64,000 bases of DNA from Salminus brasiliensis. Taxonomy: Eukaryota; Chordata; Actinopteri; Characiformes; Bryconidae. Location: the NCBI RefSeq assembly GCF_030463535.1, contig NC_132901.1, positions 841,980-905,979 of the forward strand. Reading direction: 5' to 3'. A program made the translations under genes and the position numbers. A model generated the notes under the pieces. It was not told the DNA's origin, made no database searches, and saw nothing but the letters and a program-made list of their open reading frames with translations. Every line of letters starts with the position of its first letter. The stretch's first letter is position 1. Positions 11,801-23,174 of the stretch are shown piece after piece.

Positions 11801-14800
11801 AAGGTTGACTCGCCAGATGTTCTCTGCCAAAAATCAGAGGCTCTCTCCTCGGCCTCGGCCACCCAAGGACGTCCTATATTTGTCCTGAAGGATCTGAGGC
11901 AGCTACCTCACCTGTCTGCCAATGCATTTGTTTCCTGGCGGACGCTTAGCAGGCTTAGCTGGCATTCCCAGGCTAGCCGCCAGAAGCTAACGGAGTAGCG
12001 CCTAATACAGGGGCTACCAACGAGAAGATCAGAGGGGCACACCGAGCCCCCCGAGAGGATTAATGGCGAAATGACGATAAGCTCCTTAGAACCACACCAA
12101 CAGCTGCCATGGAGAGGCCCATGGCCTCCTCCTCCAGCCAGGAGGTGGAGCCAAAAACCGAGGGGTTCCTTCTGTACCTGTTGTTGACGCTGGTCTTGGA
12201 TTCTCTGTACCAAAGGCTGAACTCCATTCCACCCGAGATGTCAATGCCCAAACCGCCTTGGAACTCTACAGCGGCCCTCAGACCAGACTGCAGAGGGATC
12301 ACCTGGAGGACAAGAAGAAAAAGACCAGAAGTCCAAACGTGTCTCGAGACTAGGCTGCAGCAGCTGCACTACAGGTTCATGAGCTCACGGGTCTCACCTG
12401 TGAATGGTCCGTCAGCAGGATGAGCCCCTTCACCACGCTGATGGGGTCTCCGGACATAGAGAACATTTTGGACATCAGGTCGCTGTAGCCTTTGAAGAAG
12501 GTCACGGGACGGAGCTGCACGTCCAGAAGGAGCGCCGACATTCCAGCGAAAGACTCCAGGTCCTGCTCGCCTTCGTCGGGCGTGGCGGCGATTAGAGACT
12601 CCAAGCCCTGCGCCTCGATAGCCACCTGTGGGTGTACAGGTGAGGTGAGGTTTGAAGGTAAGAGCAGGTGTACAGGTGAGATGAGGTTTACAGGTAAGAG
12701 CAGGTGTACAGGTGAGATTAGGTTTACAGGTAAGAGCAGGTGTACAGGTGAGGTGAGGTTTGAAGGTAAGAGCAGGTGTACAGGTGAGATGAGGTTTACA
12801 GGTAAGAGCAGGTGTACAGGTGAGGTGAGGTCTGCAGGTAAGAGCAGGTGTACAGGTGAGATTAGGTTTACAGGTAAGAGCAGGTGTACAGGTGAGGTGA
12901 GGTCTGCAGGTAAGAGCAGGTGTACAGGTGAGGTGAGGTCTGCAGGTAAGAGCAGGTGTACAGGTGAGATTAGGTTTACAGGTAAGAGCAGGTGTACAGG
13001 TGAGATTAGGTTTACAGGTAAGAGCAGGTGTACAGGTGAGATTAGGTTTACAGGTAAGAGCAGGTGTACAGGTGAGGTGAGGTCTGCAGGTAAGAGCAGG
13101 TGTACAGGTGAGATTAGGTTTACAGGTAAGAGCAGGTGTACAGGTGAGATTAGGTTTACAGGTAAGAGCAGGTGTACAGGTGAGGTGAGGTTTGAAGGTA
13201 AGAGCAGGTGTACAGGTGAGATTAGGTTTACAGGTAAGAGCAGGTGTACAGGTGAGATTAGGTTTACAGGTAAGAGCAGGTGTACAGGTGAGGTGAGGTT
13301 TGAAGGTAAGAGCAGGTGTACAGGTGAGATGAGGTTTACAGGTAAGAGCAGGTGTACAGGTGAGATTAGGTTTACAGGTAAGAGCAGGTGTACAGGTGAG
13401 GTGAGGTTTGAAGGTAAGAGCAGGTGTACAGGTGAGATTAGGTTTACAGGTAAGAGCAGGTGTACAGGTGGGGTGAGGTCTGCAGGTAAGAGCAGGTGTA
13501 CAGGTGAGATTAGGTTTACAGGTAAGAGCAGGTGTACAGGTGAGGTGAGGTTTGAAGGTAAGAGCAGGTGTACAGGTGAGATTAGGTTTATAGGTAAGAG
13601 CAGGTGTACAGGTGAGGTGAGGTCTGCAGGTAAGAGCAGGTGTATAGGCGGGGCCGAGCGTGACAAGCGGGCTGTGGGTGCAGTACCTGCAGTCCGTGCA
13701 GGAGGGCGCCTTGGCTCTGGCCGTAAATGTTCATGATGCTTCTCCTCATGATGCCGGAGCCGGAGTACAGGATGTCCAGGCTGTAGGTGCAAGTGACGTC
13801 GGCTCCCTCTGCAGGAAAGAGGTGCGTTAACAGCAGCAAAACTGGGCTGGTTTTCCAAAGACATTTAACGAGAATCTCCAGTGGTGAATTTAGTCCGAGG
13901 CTAGGCTGTTCACTATTGACCATTAGACAGAGTTAGCTCAGAGACGGGTCGCTCGGGTCACTTACGGGTCATGAAGCCAGAGTAGGCCGAGGAGGATCCC
14001 AGCTTTGAGAAGCGATCGTAGTTGTGGGTGATCATGTCCTCCATGGCTTGTTGGACCAGTTTACTGTAAAATGAAGAGAGGAAAAAAAAGGGTCAGGCCT
14101 GGTGTTTCAAATACAGTATATTGACAAAAGTATTGGGACACCTGCTAATTCATTGTTTCGTCTGAAATCTTGATGGCTAACAAACAAACAAACAAACGCT
14201 ATGTGGAATGATCTCGAAACGGCTGGCATGGTAAGCCTCACCTGGCGGGCATATCGAAGCGCAGGATGTCCTGCACCTTGGACAGCATGTACTTGTTCAT
14301 CTCGTGGGGCAGGTGACCAATGGACAGCAGCAGGTTCTGCACCTCCATGTAGGACGGGTTGCTGCTCAGGATGGCGTCAGCTGCGGCCGCGCGCACGTTC
14401 TTCTCGTACACGCGCCGGTTCTGATGATACACACGGTTCAGCGCCTGCTTCACCTGAACGGAGAACGGAGAACATGTGGTAGAACATGAACTGGTCGAGA
14501 GTGTGGAGGCTACATACACCATGCTGGTTGACTAGCATGACCAGTAAGACCAAACTGGTTGACCAGCATGACCAGCATCCAATCCATGCTAATTGGTGTA
14601 CATAAGCTTCCATTACTTGTTAGCTACATTAGCCTCCAGTAGCTCCAGTGCTGAACCATGTGTGGACTGGGTGGAGGGGGCGTGTTCACTAACCTCACGC
14701 GTGATGAGTGGAGGGTCGTATCTCTGCAGCGCGGTGATGGCGATGGTGCTGAACGCTCCAGTCTCGGACTCTGCGAATCGGGCCAGCAGTGGGATGGCCT

Positions 14801-15698
14801 CGGGCAGGAGCGAGTTTTTGAGGGCCAGCAGGTACATCTGCACCTCCGCCTCGTCCTTTGTGCTGTCCAGTGCGCCCAGGAGCTGCTGCTTCACCGTGGC
14901 AACCGCCTGGACCGCACACAACGTGGGAACACTGGTTCAGTCTTGTTCAGTTCAAAATGAACTGACTCATGAATCGTTTCAGCATTGGGAATAGGACTCA
15001 CTGATTTGGCTCACTTCAATTTGATTCATTTTACAGTTGATTAGGTTGTATTTGGTTCAGCTTACAAAGTTCTGATTCATTTCAGTCTGATTCAACTGAT
15101 TCAGTTATTGTTACGTTTGCGTTGCTCAGTTCAGGTAGTTCTGATTCACTTGATTCTGACTCACTTTAGTGAGCACCATGTTAGTTCTATTCATTTCACT
15201 GTGATTCATCTTACATATGATTTGGTTCTGTTTGAGTCGGTTTATAGAGTTATGATTCACTGCATTCTGACACACTCTGGTGTGTAACTGAATCATCTTA
15301 TCTACCTAAATTCCATTCGTTTTACATTTGATTCCGTTTAAGCGGTTCTGATTCACTTCACTCATTTTTGTTCACTTGTTTGATTCATCTCATGTCTGGC
15401 TCAGATTCATCTTGCTAGCATTGATTCGTTGGATTAATTTCAGTAGGATTCACTTCAGCTTGATGAATCCTTGCTTTGTTCAGAGAGTCAGTTCAGCTGA
15501 ATCAGTTCTTTATGAATCAAGTTATATGAATCGGAATGCTGAATCGGATGTGAATCACTGAATCAGTGTGTGTCAAACTTACTGGTAGGTCGCATCCTCC
15601 TTTCTGACAGAGCTTTTGGACCAAAGCTCCCATGATGATCACAACTGACTCCTTAATGTCCGTACTGCCGATCTTTCCCTTAGAGATATCCTACAAGG

Positions 15699-15731
<33 letters not shown>

Positions 15732-18700
15732 CATTAATGTGGATCTTAATCAAGGTTAAGAACATCTGAACCATGCTTGGATTCGTTTAAAGAACCATGT
15801 TCGACAAAGGCATTTCTAATGAACGTTCACATCAGTTCATATAAAGGTTCTACCCCAGTTTAAGGGTTCTACCTGTTCCTCTACTATCTATTCAACTCCA
15901 ACCCAAATCCAGCCAAACCAGCCTATCAGGAACTTCCCAAGTTCTCCAGGAGCAGGGCTGAAGACCACAGTGCTCTTAGATCAGATGTTCTTTTGAGGTC
16001 TAGAACAGCTGTTGGTTCTGTAGAAGAACGTCAAGGCCTGCGGAGAACACTGGGCTGACCTAAGGTCAGTGCGTGGGTGTGTTTTCTCACCAGCAGAGCC
16101 TGGAGCATGCTCTCCGTGGGGTGTGAAGCGAAGCCACAGGCGTAGAGGAATCGCTCCTGAAGCATCATGCCGTCCGCTTTACTGAAGTCCAGAAACTCCA
16201 GCATGGCCGAGAGAGACGAGGCCGTCTGGGCGGAGGTCACCGCGTCCACCAGCTGAGGACTACAACCACAGTGTCTCATTAGGGTGAATATATATTAATA
16301 ACGCTCTAAAGGTAGGTATTGTGATATACACTGAGGAGGCGGAGCTACAGTCTCTCATTAGGGTGAATATTAATAACGCTCTAAATGTAGGTATTGTGAT
16401 ATACACTGAGGGGGCGGAGCTACAGTCTCTCATTAGGGTGAATATTAATAACGCTCTAAATGTAGGTATTGTGATATACACTGAGGGGGCGGAGCTACAG
16501 TCTCTCATTAGGGTGAATATTAATAACGCTCTAAATGTAGGTATTGGGATATACACTGAGGAGGCGGAGCTACAGTCTCTCATTAGGGTGAATATTAATA
16601 ACGCTCTAAATGTAGGTATTGTGATATACACTGAGGAGGCGGAGCTACAGTCTCTCATTAGGGTGAATATTAATAACGCTCTAAATGTAGGTATTGGGAT
16701 ATACACTGAGGAGGCGGAGCTACAGTCTCTCATTAGGGTGAATATTAATAACGCTCTAAATGTAGGTATTGGGATATACACTGAGGAGGCGGAGCTACAG
16801 TCTCTCATTAGGGTGAATATTAATAACTCTAAATGTAGGTATTGTGATATACACTGAGGAGGAGGAGCTACAGTCTCTCATTAGGGTGAATATTAATAAC
16901 GCTCTAACTGTAGGTATTGTGATATACACTGAGGAGGAGGAGCTACAGTCTCTCATTAGGGTGAATATTAATAACACTCTAAATGTAGGTATTGGGATAT
17001 ACACTGAGGAGGCGGAGCTACAGTCTCTCATTAGGGTGAATATTAATAACGCTCTAAATGTAGGTATTGTGATATACACTGAGGAGGAGGAGCTACAGTC
17101 TCTCATTAGGGTGAATATTAATAACGCTCTAAATGTAGGTATTGTGATATACACTGAGGAGGAGGAGCTACAGTCTCTCATTAGGGTGAATATTAATAAC
17201 GCTCTAAATGTAGGTATTGTGATATACACTGAGGAGGCGGAGCTACAGTCTCTCATTAGGGTGAATATTAATAACGCTCTAAATGTAGGTATTGTGATAT
17301 ACACTGAGGAGGCGGAGCTACAGTCTCTCATTAGGGTGAATATTAATAACGCTCTAAATGTAGGTATTGTGATATACACTGAGGAGGCGGAGCTACAGTC
17401 TCTCATTAGGGTGAATATTAATAACGCTCTAAATGTAGGTATTGGGATATACACTGAGGTGCTTACAGTGCTGTTTTGCTGCAGTTGCGGAGCACCGTCA
17501 GGATTTCGGTCTTGCTGGCTGTGCGGAGTTGCTGGATCAAGGTCAGGAAGGTGCGTGGAGCAGATGCTTTGGACATAGAGTTCGGCTCCAACTCACCACG
17601 GACAACTTTCCAGGTGTCCATCAGCTGTAGACACACCCACAGTTAAGGGAATTATATTAAAGGGAATAAAAAATAGCAAGGCTAGCATGGCTAATAGCAA
17701 GGCTAACATAGCTAATGCATGCTGGGACTTACTGAAGGGCATCCTTTACACTGGCTCTTTCCCTTCTCCGTGATGACCCCCACTGAGGAGAGCTTTGGGT
17801 CCAGACTCTTGACCACGCTGGCGGCGTCTTTTCCAGCAGCTTCCACCGGCCCTGAAGCCACGTCCAGCAGAGACAGCGACTGCCTGAGAGAGAGACCAGA
17901 CCATGGTTATGCTACACCCATTTCCATGGTTACGCTACACCAATCTCAGTGGTTACACTGCACTGATTTCCATGGTTATGCTACATCCATTTCCATGGTT
18001 ACGCTACACCAATCTCAGTGGTTACACTGCACTGATTTCCATGGTTACTCTACACCATTGTCCATGGTTACGCTACATCATTGTCCATGCTTACGCTACA
18101 CTGATTTCCATGGTTACGCTACACTATTGTCCATGGTTACACTACTCCTATTGCCATGTTGATACTACACTCATTTTCATTTTCAATACTGCAGTAATTA
18201 CCATGGTAATGCATTCTCCGTGGTTACAGTACACTCATTTCTATGGTGATGTTGCACCTATTTCCATGATAATGCTACAATCAGTCACATGTTTATGTTT
18301 CACCAATCATAGTGGTTGCAGTACACCCAACTCCATGGTAACGCTACACTCATTTTCACTACACTAATTTCCTTGGTTACACAGTAATCATTTTTTCAGT
18401 AATGCTACCCGTCATGCGTACTACAGCCGTTCCCACGGTAATCATAACTGTTATAATAATGTTACCTGGACAGGATTTTAGCAGCGGCTGTCTGGCGAGA
18501 ATTGAGGGACACGATGTGCGTTTCCTCGGCAACAGCAGACTTGATGAAGCCGTCTTGCAGGGTAATGACTGTTACCAAGGTAGACTTTCCACTCACACCC
18601 AAAACCTGGGACACAAACGATGATAGTGATAAGTATTAGTTGTAGTATTTAGTTGTTTGTTTGTTTGTTTGTTTGTTTGTTTAGCACACCTTACTGATAA

Positions 18701-20492
18701 TATCATGTGACGCTGACCTGGTTGTGGGTTGTGAATCCGGTTTCTTGGGTTTTGCAGCTGTCCACATGCTTAGTGCGAATCACCTGGTCTTTAGTGACCT
18801 TATACTCAACCAGACATTTCCCTGAAGCATCAGCCTACACACACACACACACACACACACAGCATACAACAATTAGTTACAATATAATATATTTAAACAT
18901 AAACATCTGAATTATCTCTGTAATAGAAATGAACCCTTAACTGCTAGGAACCACTATAAATTATTCAGTATCCACTATGAATGATTCAGTATCTACTATA
19001 AATTATTCAGTATCCACTATGAATTATTCAGTATCCACTACAAATTACTCAGTATCCACTATGAATTATTCAGTATCCACTATGAATGAATTATCCACTA
19101 TAAATTATTCTGTATCCACTATGAATTATTCAGTATCCACTATAAATTACTCAGTATCCACTATGAATTATTCAGTATCCACTATGAATGAATTATCCAC
19201 TATAAATTACTCAGTATCCACTATGAATTATTCAGTATCCACTATGAATGAATTATCCACTATAAATTACTCAGTATCCACTATGAATTATTCAGTATCC
19301 ACTATGAATGAATTATCCACTATAAATTACTCAGTATCCACTATAAATTATTCAGTATCCACTATGAATTATTCAGTATCCACTATGAATGAATTATCCA
19401 CTATAAATTACTCAGTATCCACTATGAATTATTCAGTATCCACTATGAATGAATTATCCACTATAAATTACTCAGTATCCACTATGAATTATTCAGTATC
19501 CACTATGAATGAATTATCCACTATAAATTACTCAGTATCCACTATAAATTATTCAGTATCCACTATGAATTATTCAGTATCCACTATGAATGAATTATCC
19601 ACTATAAATTATTCTGTATCCACTATGAATTATTCAGTATCCACTATGAATTATTCTGTATCCACTATGAATGAATTATCCACTATAAATGATTAAGTAT
19701 CCACTTTCAAGTATTTGAAATCCACTCTGAATTATTCAATAACTAATATGAATGATTCAGTATCTGACCATCAGACAAAGCATCTCTCACCTCCATCATC
19801 TTCCCAGACTTCAGCTGCATCATTAGCATGCTGGCCACGCCTCTCTTCAGGTTCTTGATGGTCGTAGGCTCCCCCATGTGGGTGTAGAGGCTCCTCACCT
19901 GGGACGAAGTAACAACAGTCACCATGACGACCATATATCACGAATATAGTGAGGTTTTTTTATGGACGGAGGCTATTGGAAGACCATGTTGTTTGTGGGC
20001 AGTTGTTGTGCTTTGTTTGTTTGTTTGTTTGTTTGTTTACCTTGCCCATTCTCCAGAGCAGCAGAAAGGGTCTCTGCAGAGCCTCGAGCTTCACTTTACC
20101 AAGAATGCTCTCTGTGGTGGAGCCGTGGAAGATGTTGTTCTTGCGGGAGCGCTGTACGGCATTCTCGAGCTGAACATTGGAGATCTGAGAGCGAGCGAGA
20201 GCGAGCGAGAGAGAGAGAGCATTCTCATGAGTACTCATAGCTTCTTCAGAGTTTATGCTAATTTGAACCCGAAGCTTCTTCTACTTGTCCTCACCTGCAC
20301 TCGGAGCAGTTGGTCATCCTGGTTCTCGGGGTTCCTCCAGGCCAGGCTGATGCCCACATCACTGGAGAGCTTGAACCCAGCGCTTCCTTTGGCCGTTCCT
20401 TTGGGCCGATTCAGCCCGAGCTCCACCCCGTAACGGAATCTGTAGAGCCGTCCATCGTCCAGCCGTGGCCCTGCATTCGCACCTGAAACAAC

Positions 20493-20528
<36 letters not shown>

Positions 20529-22720
20529 ATGCTGAGATACACACTATACACTCGCTGCGGCTGGTTCCGGGTCAGTAGGGGATGTTTACTCAGGAGGGTT
20601 CGGGTTGGGGGGCTTGGAGAAGAAGGCAGGACAGTTAGACCATCTACAGATTTTAGTCTTCAGGGTCTTTAATACACCTAAAATCACTAAGGTGATAGTT
20701 TAGCCAAAAGCCTCAATTTTAGTTTAAACTGGTGCTAAAAAGCTAATGTAGCTAATGGATTAGCATTGTGCTACAAGCTGAAGCTTAAGTGGTTTCTAGC
20801 TGTTATCTAAAAAACATGGACAGAATTTAGCGTTCAGCCAGGCTTTACTTGTTAGCTCGTGTTTGTAGCTAGCCATGCTAATGGACTTTAGTCCACTGTA
20901 GCCGAGGGTCAGATGAGCACATCAGCGAGTCTATTAGCGAGGTTACCGAACATCTCCACGTGCTTTGAGGAGAGTGTGTGATGACTTAAGGCGATGCTAA
21001 CTAGAATACCTGTTAGCCTTATAGCTCTGGTGCTAAAACTAACAAAGCAAACTTGAGCTTCGGTTTTGAAAAAGGAAAATTAGCGTGGGCTAAACAATGC
21101 TACATTTGTTTATCCCGTTTGAAAGTTGAAGTAACGCAGAAAGACAACTTTTGAAGTGAAGACCAACGTAGGCCTAAGTGGTCAATTTAGGCCAAACCTC
21201 AGATGGGTTTAGCACCGCTAGTTTGTAGCTCTTAGCGCTGTCTGTGGAGGAACTTTCACTCCTGAACTGAAAGTCTGAGTTTCTCGCTCAGCTTCTGTGT
21301 AATTAACTGGTTTTAGTGTTCCACTGGTCTAATCGGTGTCGTAATGTACCCATATCTACATTGGCGATGGGTGGGTCCTAGATAACGGAGCCGCGATGCA
21401 GCATTAGCGCACACACACACAGATTGCCATCAGTGTGGATATGATGTACTAGCGTGCCTGGAAAATCTTTATCTCCATTAGCAACCGATTATTTAAAGGG
21501 CACGTTTTGAAGAACCAATATCGTAAAAAAAAAAAAAGATCTTTATTATCCTTATGATTTGATGAGGCGTTTTTTTTTTGAAGGTTTAGGCCATAACTAA
21601 ACTACGAAACTGTCAAATGTATTGTTTTTGTTACAAATACGAACATATTTACAGGTAAATGTAGAATTGAGTTTTTTAACGTTTTTTTTATATATATGTT
21701 TTTTATATATACGTTAGCGAAAGCTAATTTTCCTCATATATAAGGGCTAGGCGGTATAGTAATATCACAACATTTAAAGACATTTTTTACGATATATAAT
21801 ATTTCATCAGATACTTTAAAACTGTCCGAAAACTCTCCGATATCTAGTACCGTAATATTTACTTTGTTTGCTAAGTTTGTTGCACGAGTACCGATTATTT
21901 CCACGATATGCTCAAAAAAAACAGCACATCGTGTACCATCATAACAAAGGTTTATCACGAAACGATACAATATCATGTCATAAATGTCAGATTGCCCACC
22001 CCTAATAAATCTAAAACCTTGTATCTCCAAAATGGCAATTTCTCAGAAGGACTTTGAATGGACGTCAGTGTAAAAACATTGTATTCCAGGTCATTCTGGA
22101 GCTTTTCGAATTCCGGCGCAATGTAAACAACAATGGACAGATTATTGTGAAATATATCGAACAGTGTAAAAGACAAACATGGAGACGGCGATATATATAG
22201 ATCGGTATTTATAGCTAAAGCGATGTTTTCAAAGCTGCAATCTCAGCACGGTCCAACCTTATCAATACTGACGTGTCACTCCCAGATTTCCCACTCCCAC
22301 TTTTTTGGCCATTTTGTCCAAATCCATCAGTATATACCACTCTTCTTTTCTAGGTATATAATTAGGCTATAGACCCATTCAGGCCTGAACCAGAGGTAAA
22401 CTGGGAATCCGCTGTATTTCAATGTTCAATCCTGAACTGTCTCGAACGGGAAAGACTGAATGAATGAGAATGAATGAAATCAGTGCCCCGGTCAGTTTCG
22501 CACGCCGCTAGCATGGCGGACTAGCGGTCACTGCTGGGAGCTTTCCCACCAAAACTCACCCCAGAATCACCCCAGCCCACCCTCGGCTACTGCTAATCAG
22601 CTTAGCGCCTGCTATAGAGCCACACTTTAACTGATACAGACAAAGAAACGGTAACTCACCTTCAGAGGAGGCGCTTAGGAAGGCAGTCAGGCAGAGCAGA
22701 GGGGCAACTAGCCGCTGCAT
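8856..22720 (-). CDS. mttp: Microsomal triglyceride transfer protein large subunit, 18 coding exons
   Basis: ER-lumen lipid transfer protein that works with protein disulfide isomerase to load triglyceride onto apoB during lipoprotein assembly. Coding exons in gene order: 22660-22720, 20295-20482, 20041-20184, 19791-19898, 18718-18834, 18466-18605, 17733-17883, 17467-17624, 16091-16259, 15583-15690, 14694-14906, 14242-14453, 13966-14063, 13687-13808, 12398-12625, 12178-12302, 9445-9615, 8856-9003. All introns are GT-AG and all junctions keep phase; the sum is 2661 nt (886 aa plus stop; human about 894). Residues 1-18 are a signal peptide, followed by the N-terminal beta-barrel, helical and C-terminal lipid-binding regions of the vitellogenin-like lipid transfer family. 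The cysteine pairs 174/194 and 440/445 are present, as are Y528, R540, S590, G746 and N780, positions mutated in human abetalipoproteinemia. The C-terminus is slightly short. The start has a good context (CCCACCATGC). Confidence 0.96.
9100..9419. mobile_element. 320-bp MITE-like element in mttp intron 17
   Basis: Inverted ends (left TTTGGACAAAAGTATTGGGA, right complement ATGTCCAAAAGTTTGCGGAC) are flanked by TA dinucleotides, as expected for Tc1/mariner-type insertion. Related end fragments occur at 14117-14160, 25556-25590, 28232-28400 and 45146-45290. It has no transposase, so it is non-autonomous. The family assignment rests on the ends and the TA target only. Confidence 0.75.
9660..11285. 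repeat. ~70-85 bp minisatellite with 643-bp higher-order unit (mttp intron 16)
   Basis: About 21 monomers containing TTCCTGTAGTGTATTACAGT and a GATCATATGATC palindrome. Diagnostic variants recur exactly 643 bp apart: ACGGTTCC at 9846 and 10489, and CACCCCC at 9991 and 10634. Confidence 0.92.
12626..13650. repeat. 36-bp minisatellite abutting the mttp exon 15 acceptor (intron 14)
   Basis: About 28 copies of a 36-bp unit. On the plus strand each unit carries GTGTACAGGTGAG, and most carry ACAGGTAAGAGC. Three unit variants (TTTACAGG, TCTGCAGG, TTTGAAGG) are interspersed. The period is divisible by three, so both strands show long spurious ORFs. Confidence 0.95.
14117..14160. mobile_element. MITE end fragment in mttp intron 12
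   Basis: Contains TTGACAAAAGTATTGGGACA, matching the left end of the 9100-9419 element, then diverges into a CAAA run. Confidence 0.6.
14930..15570. repeat. Degenerate TGATTCA-rich repeat (mttp intron 10)
   Basis: Many imperfect copies of TGATTCACTT/TGATTCATTT at irregular spacing, apparently an old decayed minisatellite. Confidence 0.6.
15700..15731. repeat. (AC)n microsatellite (mttp intron 9)
   Basis: About 16 AC units close to the exon 10 acceptor. Confidence 0.95.
16262..17462. repeat. 75-bp minisatellite filling mttp intron 8
   Basis: About 16 copies of a 75-bp unit containing TACACTGAGGAGGCGGAGCT and a CTCATTAGGGTGAATATTAA block. It occupies nearly the whole intron between exons 9 and 8. 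The 25-residue repeat ORFs on both strands are artefacts of the 75-bp period. Confidence 0.95.
17895..18400. repeat. Degenerate CCATGGTTAC repeat (mttp intron 6)
   Basis: Roughly 20-bp imperfect units of the form TTTCCATGGTTACGCTACAC, partly grouped into a ~77-bp doublet (17921-18050). Decay increases to the right. Confidence 0.8.
18655..18682. repeat. (TTTG)n microsatellite (mttp intron 5)
   Basis: Short GTTT/TTTG array just downstream of the exon 6 acceptor region. Confidence 0.9.
18955..19755. repeat. 21-bp minisatellite with ~57-66 bp super-repeats (mttp intron 4)
   Basis: Units of TATCCACTATGAATTATTCA alternate with a shortened ATGAATGAATTATCC variant at regular intervals, giving a second-order period. 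Confidence 0.92.
20484..22659. other. mttp intron 1, no exon seen
   Basis: Contains an (AC)n tract at 20495-20526, a MITE-like element at 21738-22010, A/T runs near 21530-21700, and otherwise unique AT-rich DNA with many GCTAA words. No alternative first exon was recognised. Confidence 0.5.
21738..22010. mobile_element. MITE-like element with TAGGGGTGGGC-type ends (mttp intron 1)
   Basis: The left end (AAGGGCTAGGCGGTATAG) and the right end (complement ATTAGGGGTGGGCAATCTGA) form imperfect terminal inverted repeats, and the interior is AT-rich with CGATAT motifs. This resembles common hAT-type teleost MITEs; the family was not verified. Confidence 0.55.
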
Positions 22721-22779
22721 GGTGGGCCTGCGGAGTGACCAGTGGAGTGAAGAGTGAGGGGTGAGCCGGGAAAGGAGAA

Positions 22780-22780
<1 letters not shown>

Positions 22781-22823
<43 letters not shown>
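22781..22823. repeat. (GA)n microsatellite in the mttp 5' leader region
   Basis: About 18 uninterrupted GA units (CT on the gene strand), 60-100 bp upstream of the mttp start codon. Confidence 0.95.
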
Positions 22824-22824
<1 letters not shown>

Positions 22825-22868
22825 CCAGGCGTTTGTGGGCTCCAGACAAGCCTGAATGATGTTTATCT

Positions 22869-22881
22869 TGGACGGAGGGCA
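22869..22881 (+). promoter_or_regulatory. DR1-like nuclear receptor (HNF4-type) site
   Basis: TGGACGGAGGGCA resembles two direct half-sites separated by one base. It sits between the HNF1-like site and the mttp start, in the same order and at roughly the same spacing as reported for mammalian MTTP. The first half-site is imperfect, so this is a weaker call than the HNF1 site. Confidence 0.35.
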
Positions 22882-22920
22882 GAATCCAAACTCCACGCTC
22901 CGGTTCTAAGTACGTGCTAA

Positions 22921-22933
22921 GCTAATAATTAAC
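22921..22933 (-). promoter_or_regulatory. Candidate HNF1 site in the mttp promoter
   Basis: On the gene strand this reads GTTAATTATTAGC, matching the HNF1 palindrome GTTAATNATTAAC at all but one defined base. It lies about 200 bp upstream of the mttp start codon. Mammalian MTTP promoters are known to use HNF1 and a nearby HNF4/DR1 element; here a DR1-like sequence follows about 40 bp downstream. Function is inferred from position and match only. Confidence 0.6.
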
Positions 22934-23174
22934 CGACAGCGCTCAGCGAGCTTTCAGACACACTGATCTTCACCCTGGCCGTGAGGGGTCATAAGGCCCA
23001 TCTATATAGTGCCCACATTATGGCCCATCAATCAGTGCTTGATCAAATTGTGTCCCCCCACACCTCCCAGGCCCCAGGCCCCAGGCCTCTGATTAAAGCG
23101 GTTTTAGCGGTAGCAGTTCACACGTCTTCAATCCTTTCAAGCCAACGCTTCCGCCCAGTTAGCTAGTTAGGGTT

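Noticed and set aside
11564-11888. Two overlapping ~66-102 codon plus-strand ORFs in mttp intron 16
   Set aside because: No recognisable protein or splice sites and antisense to mttp; treated as chance.
12492-13736. 414-codon plus-strand ORF with Cys/Arg/Lys-rich 12-residue repeats
   Set aside because: Antisense to mttp exon 15 and translating the 36-bp intronic minisatellite; an artefact of the repeat period.
16260-17578. Long ORFs with 25-residue repeats on both strands
   Set aside because: Both follow from the 75-bp minisatellite in mttp intron 8; only the mttp exon 8 part is real.
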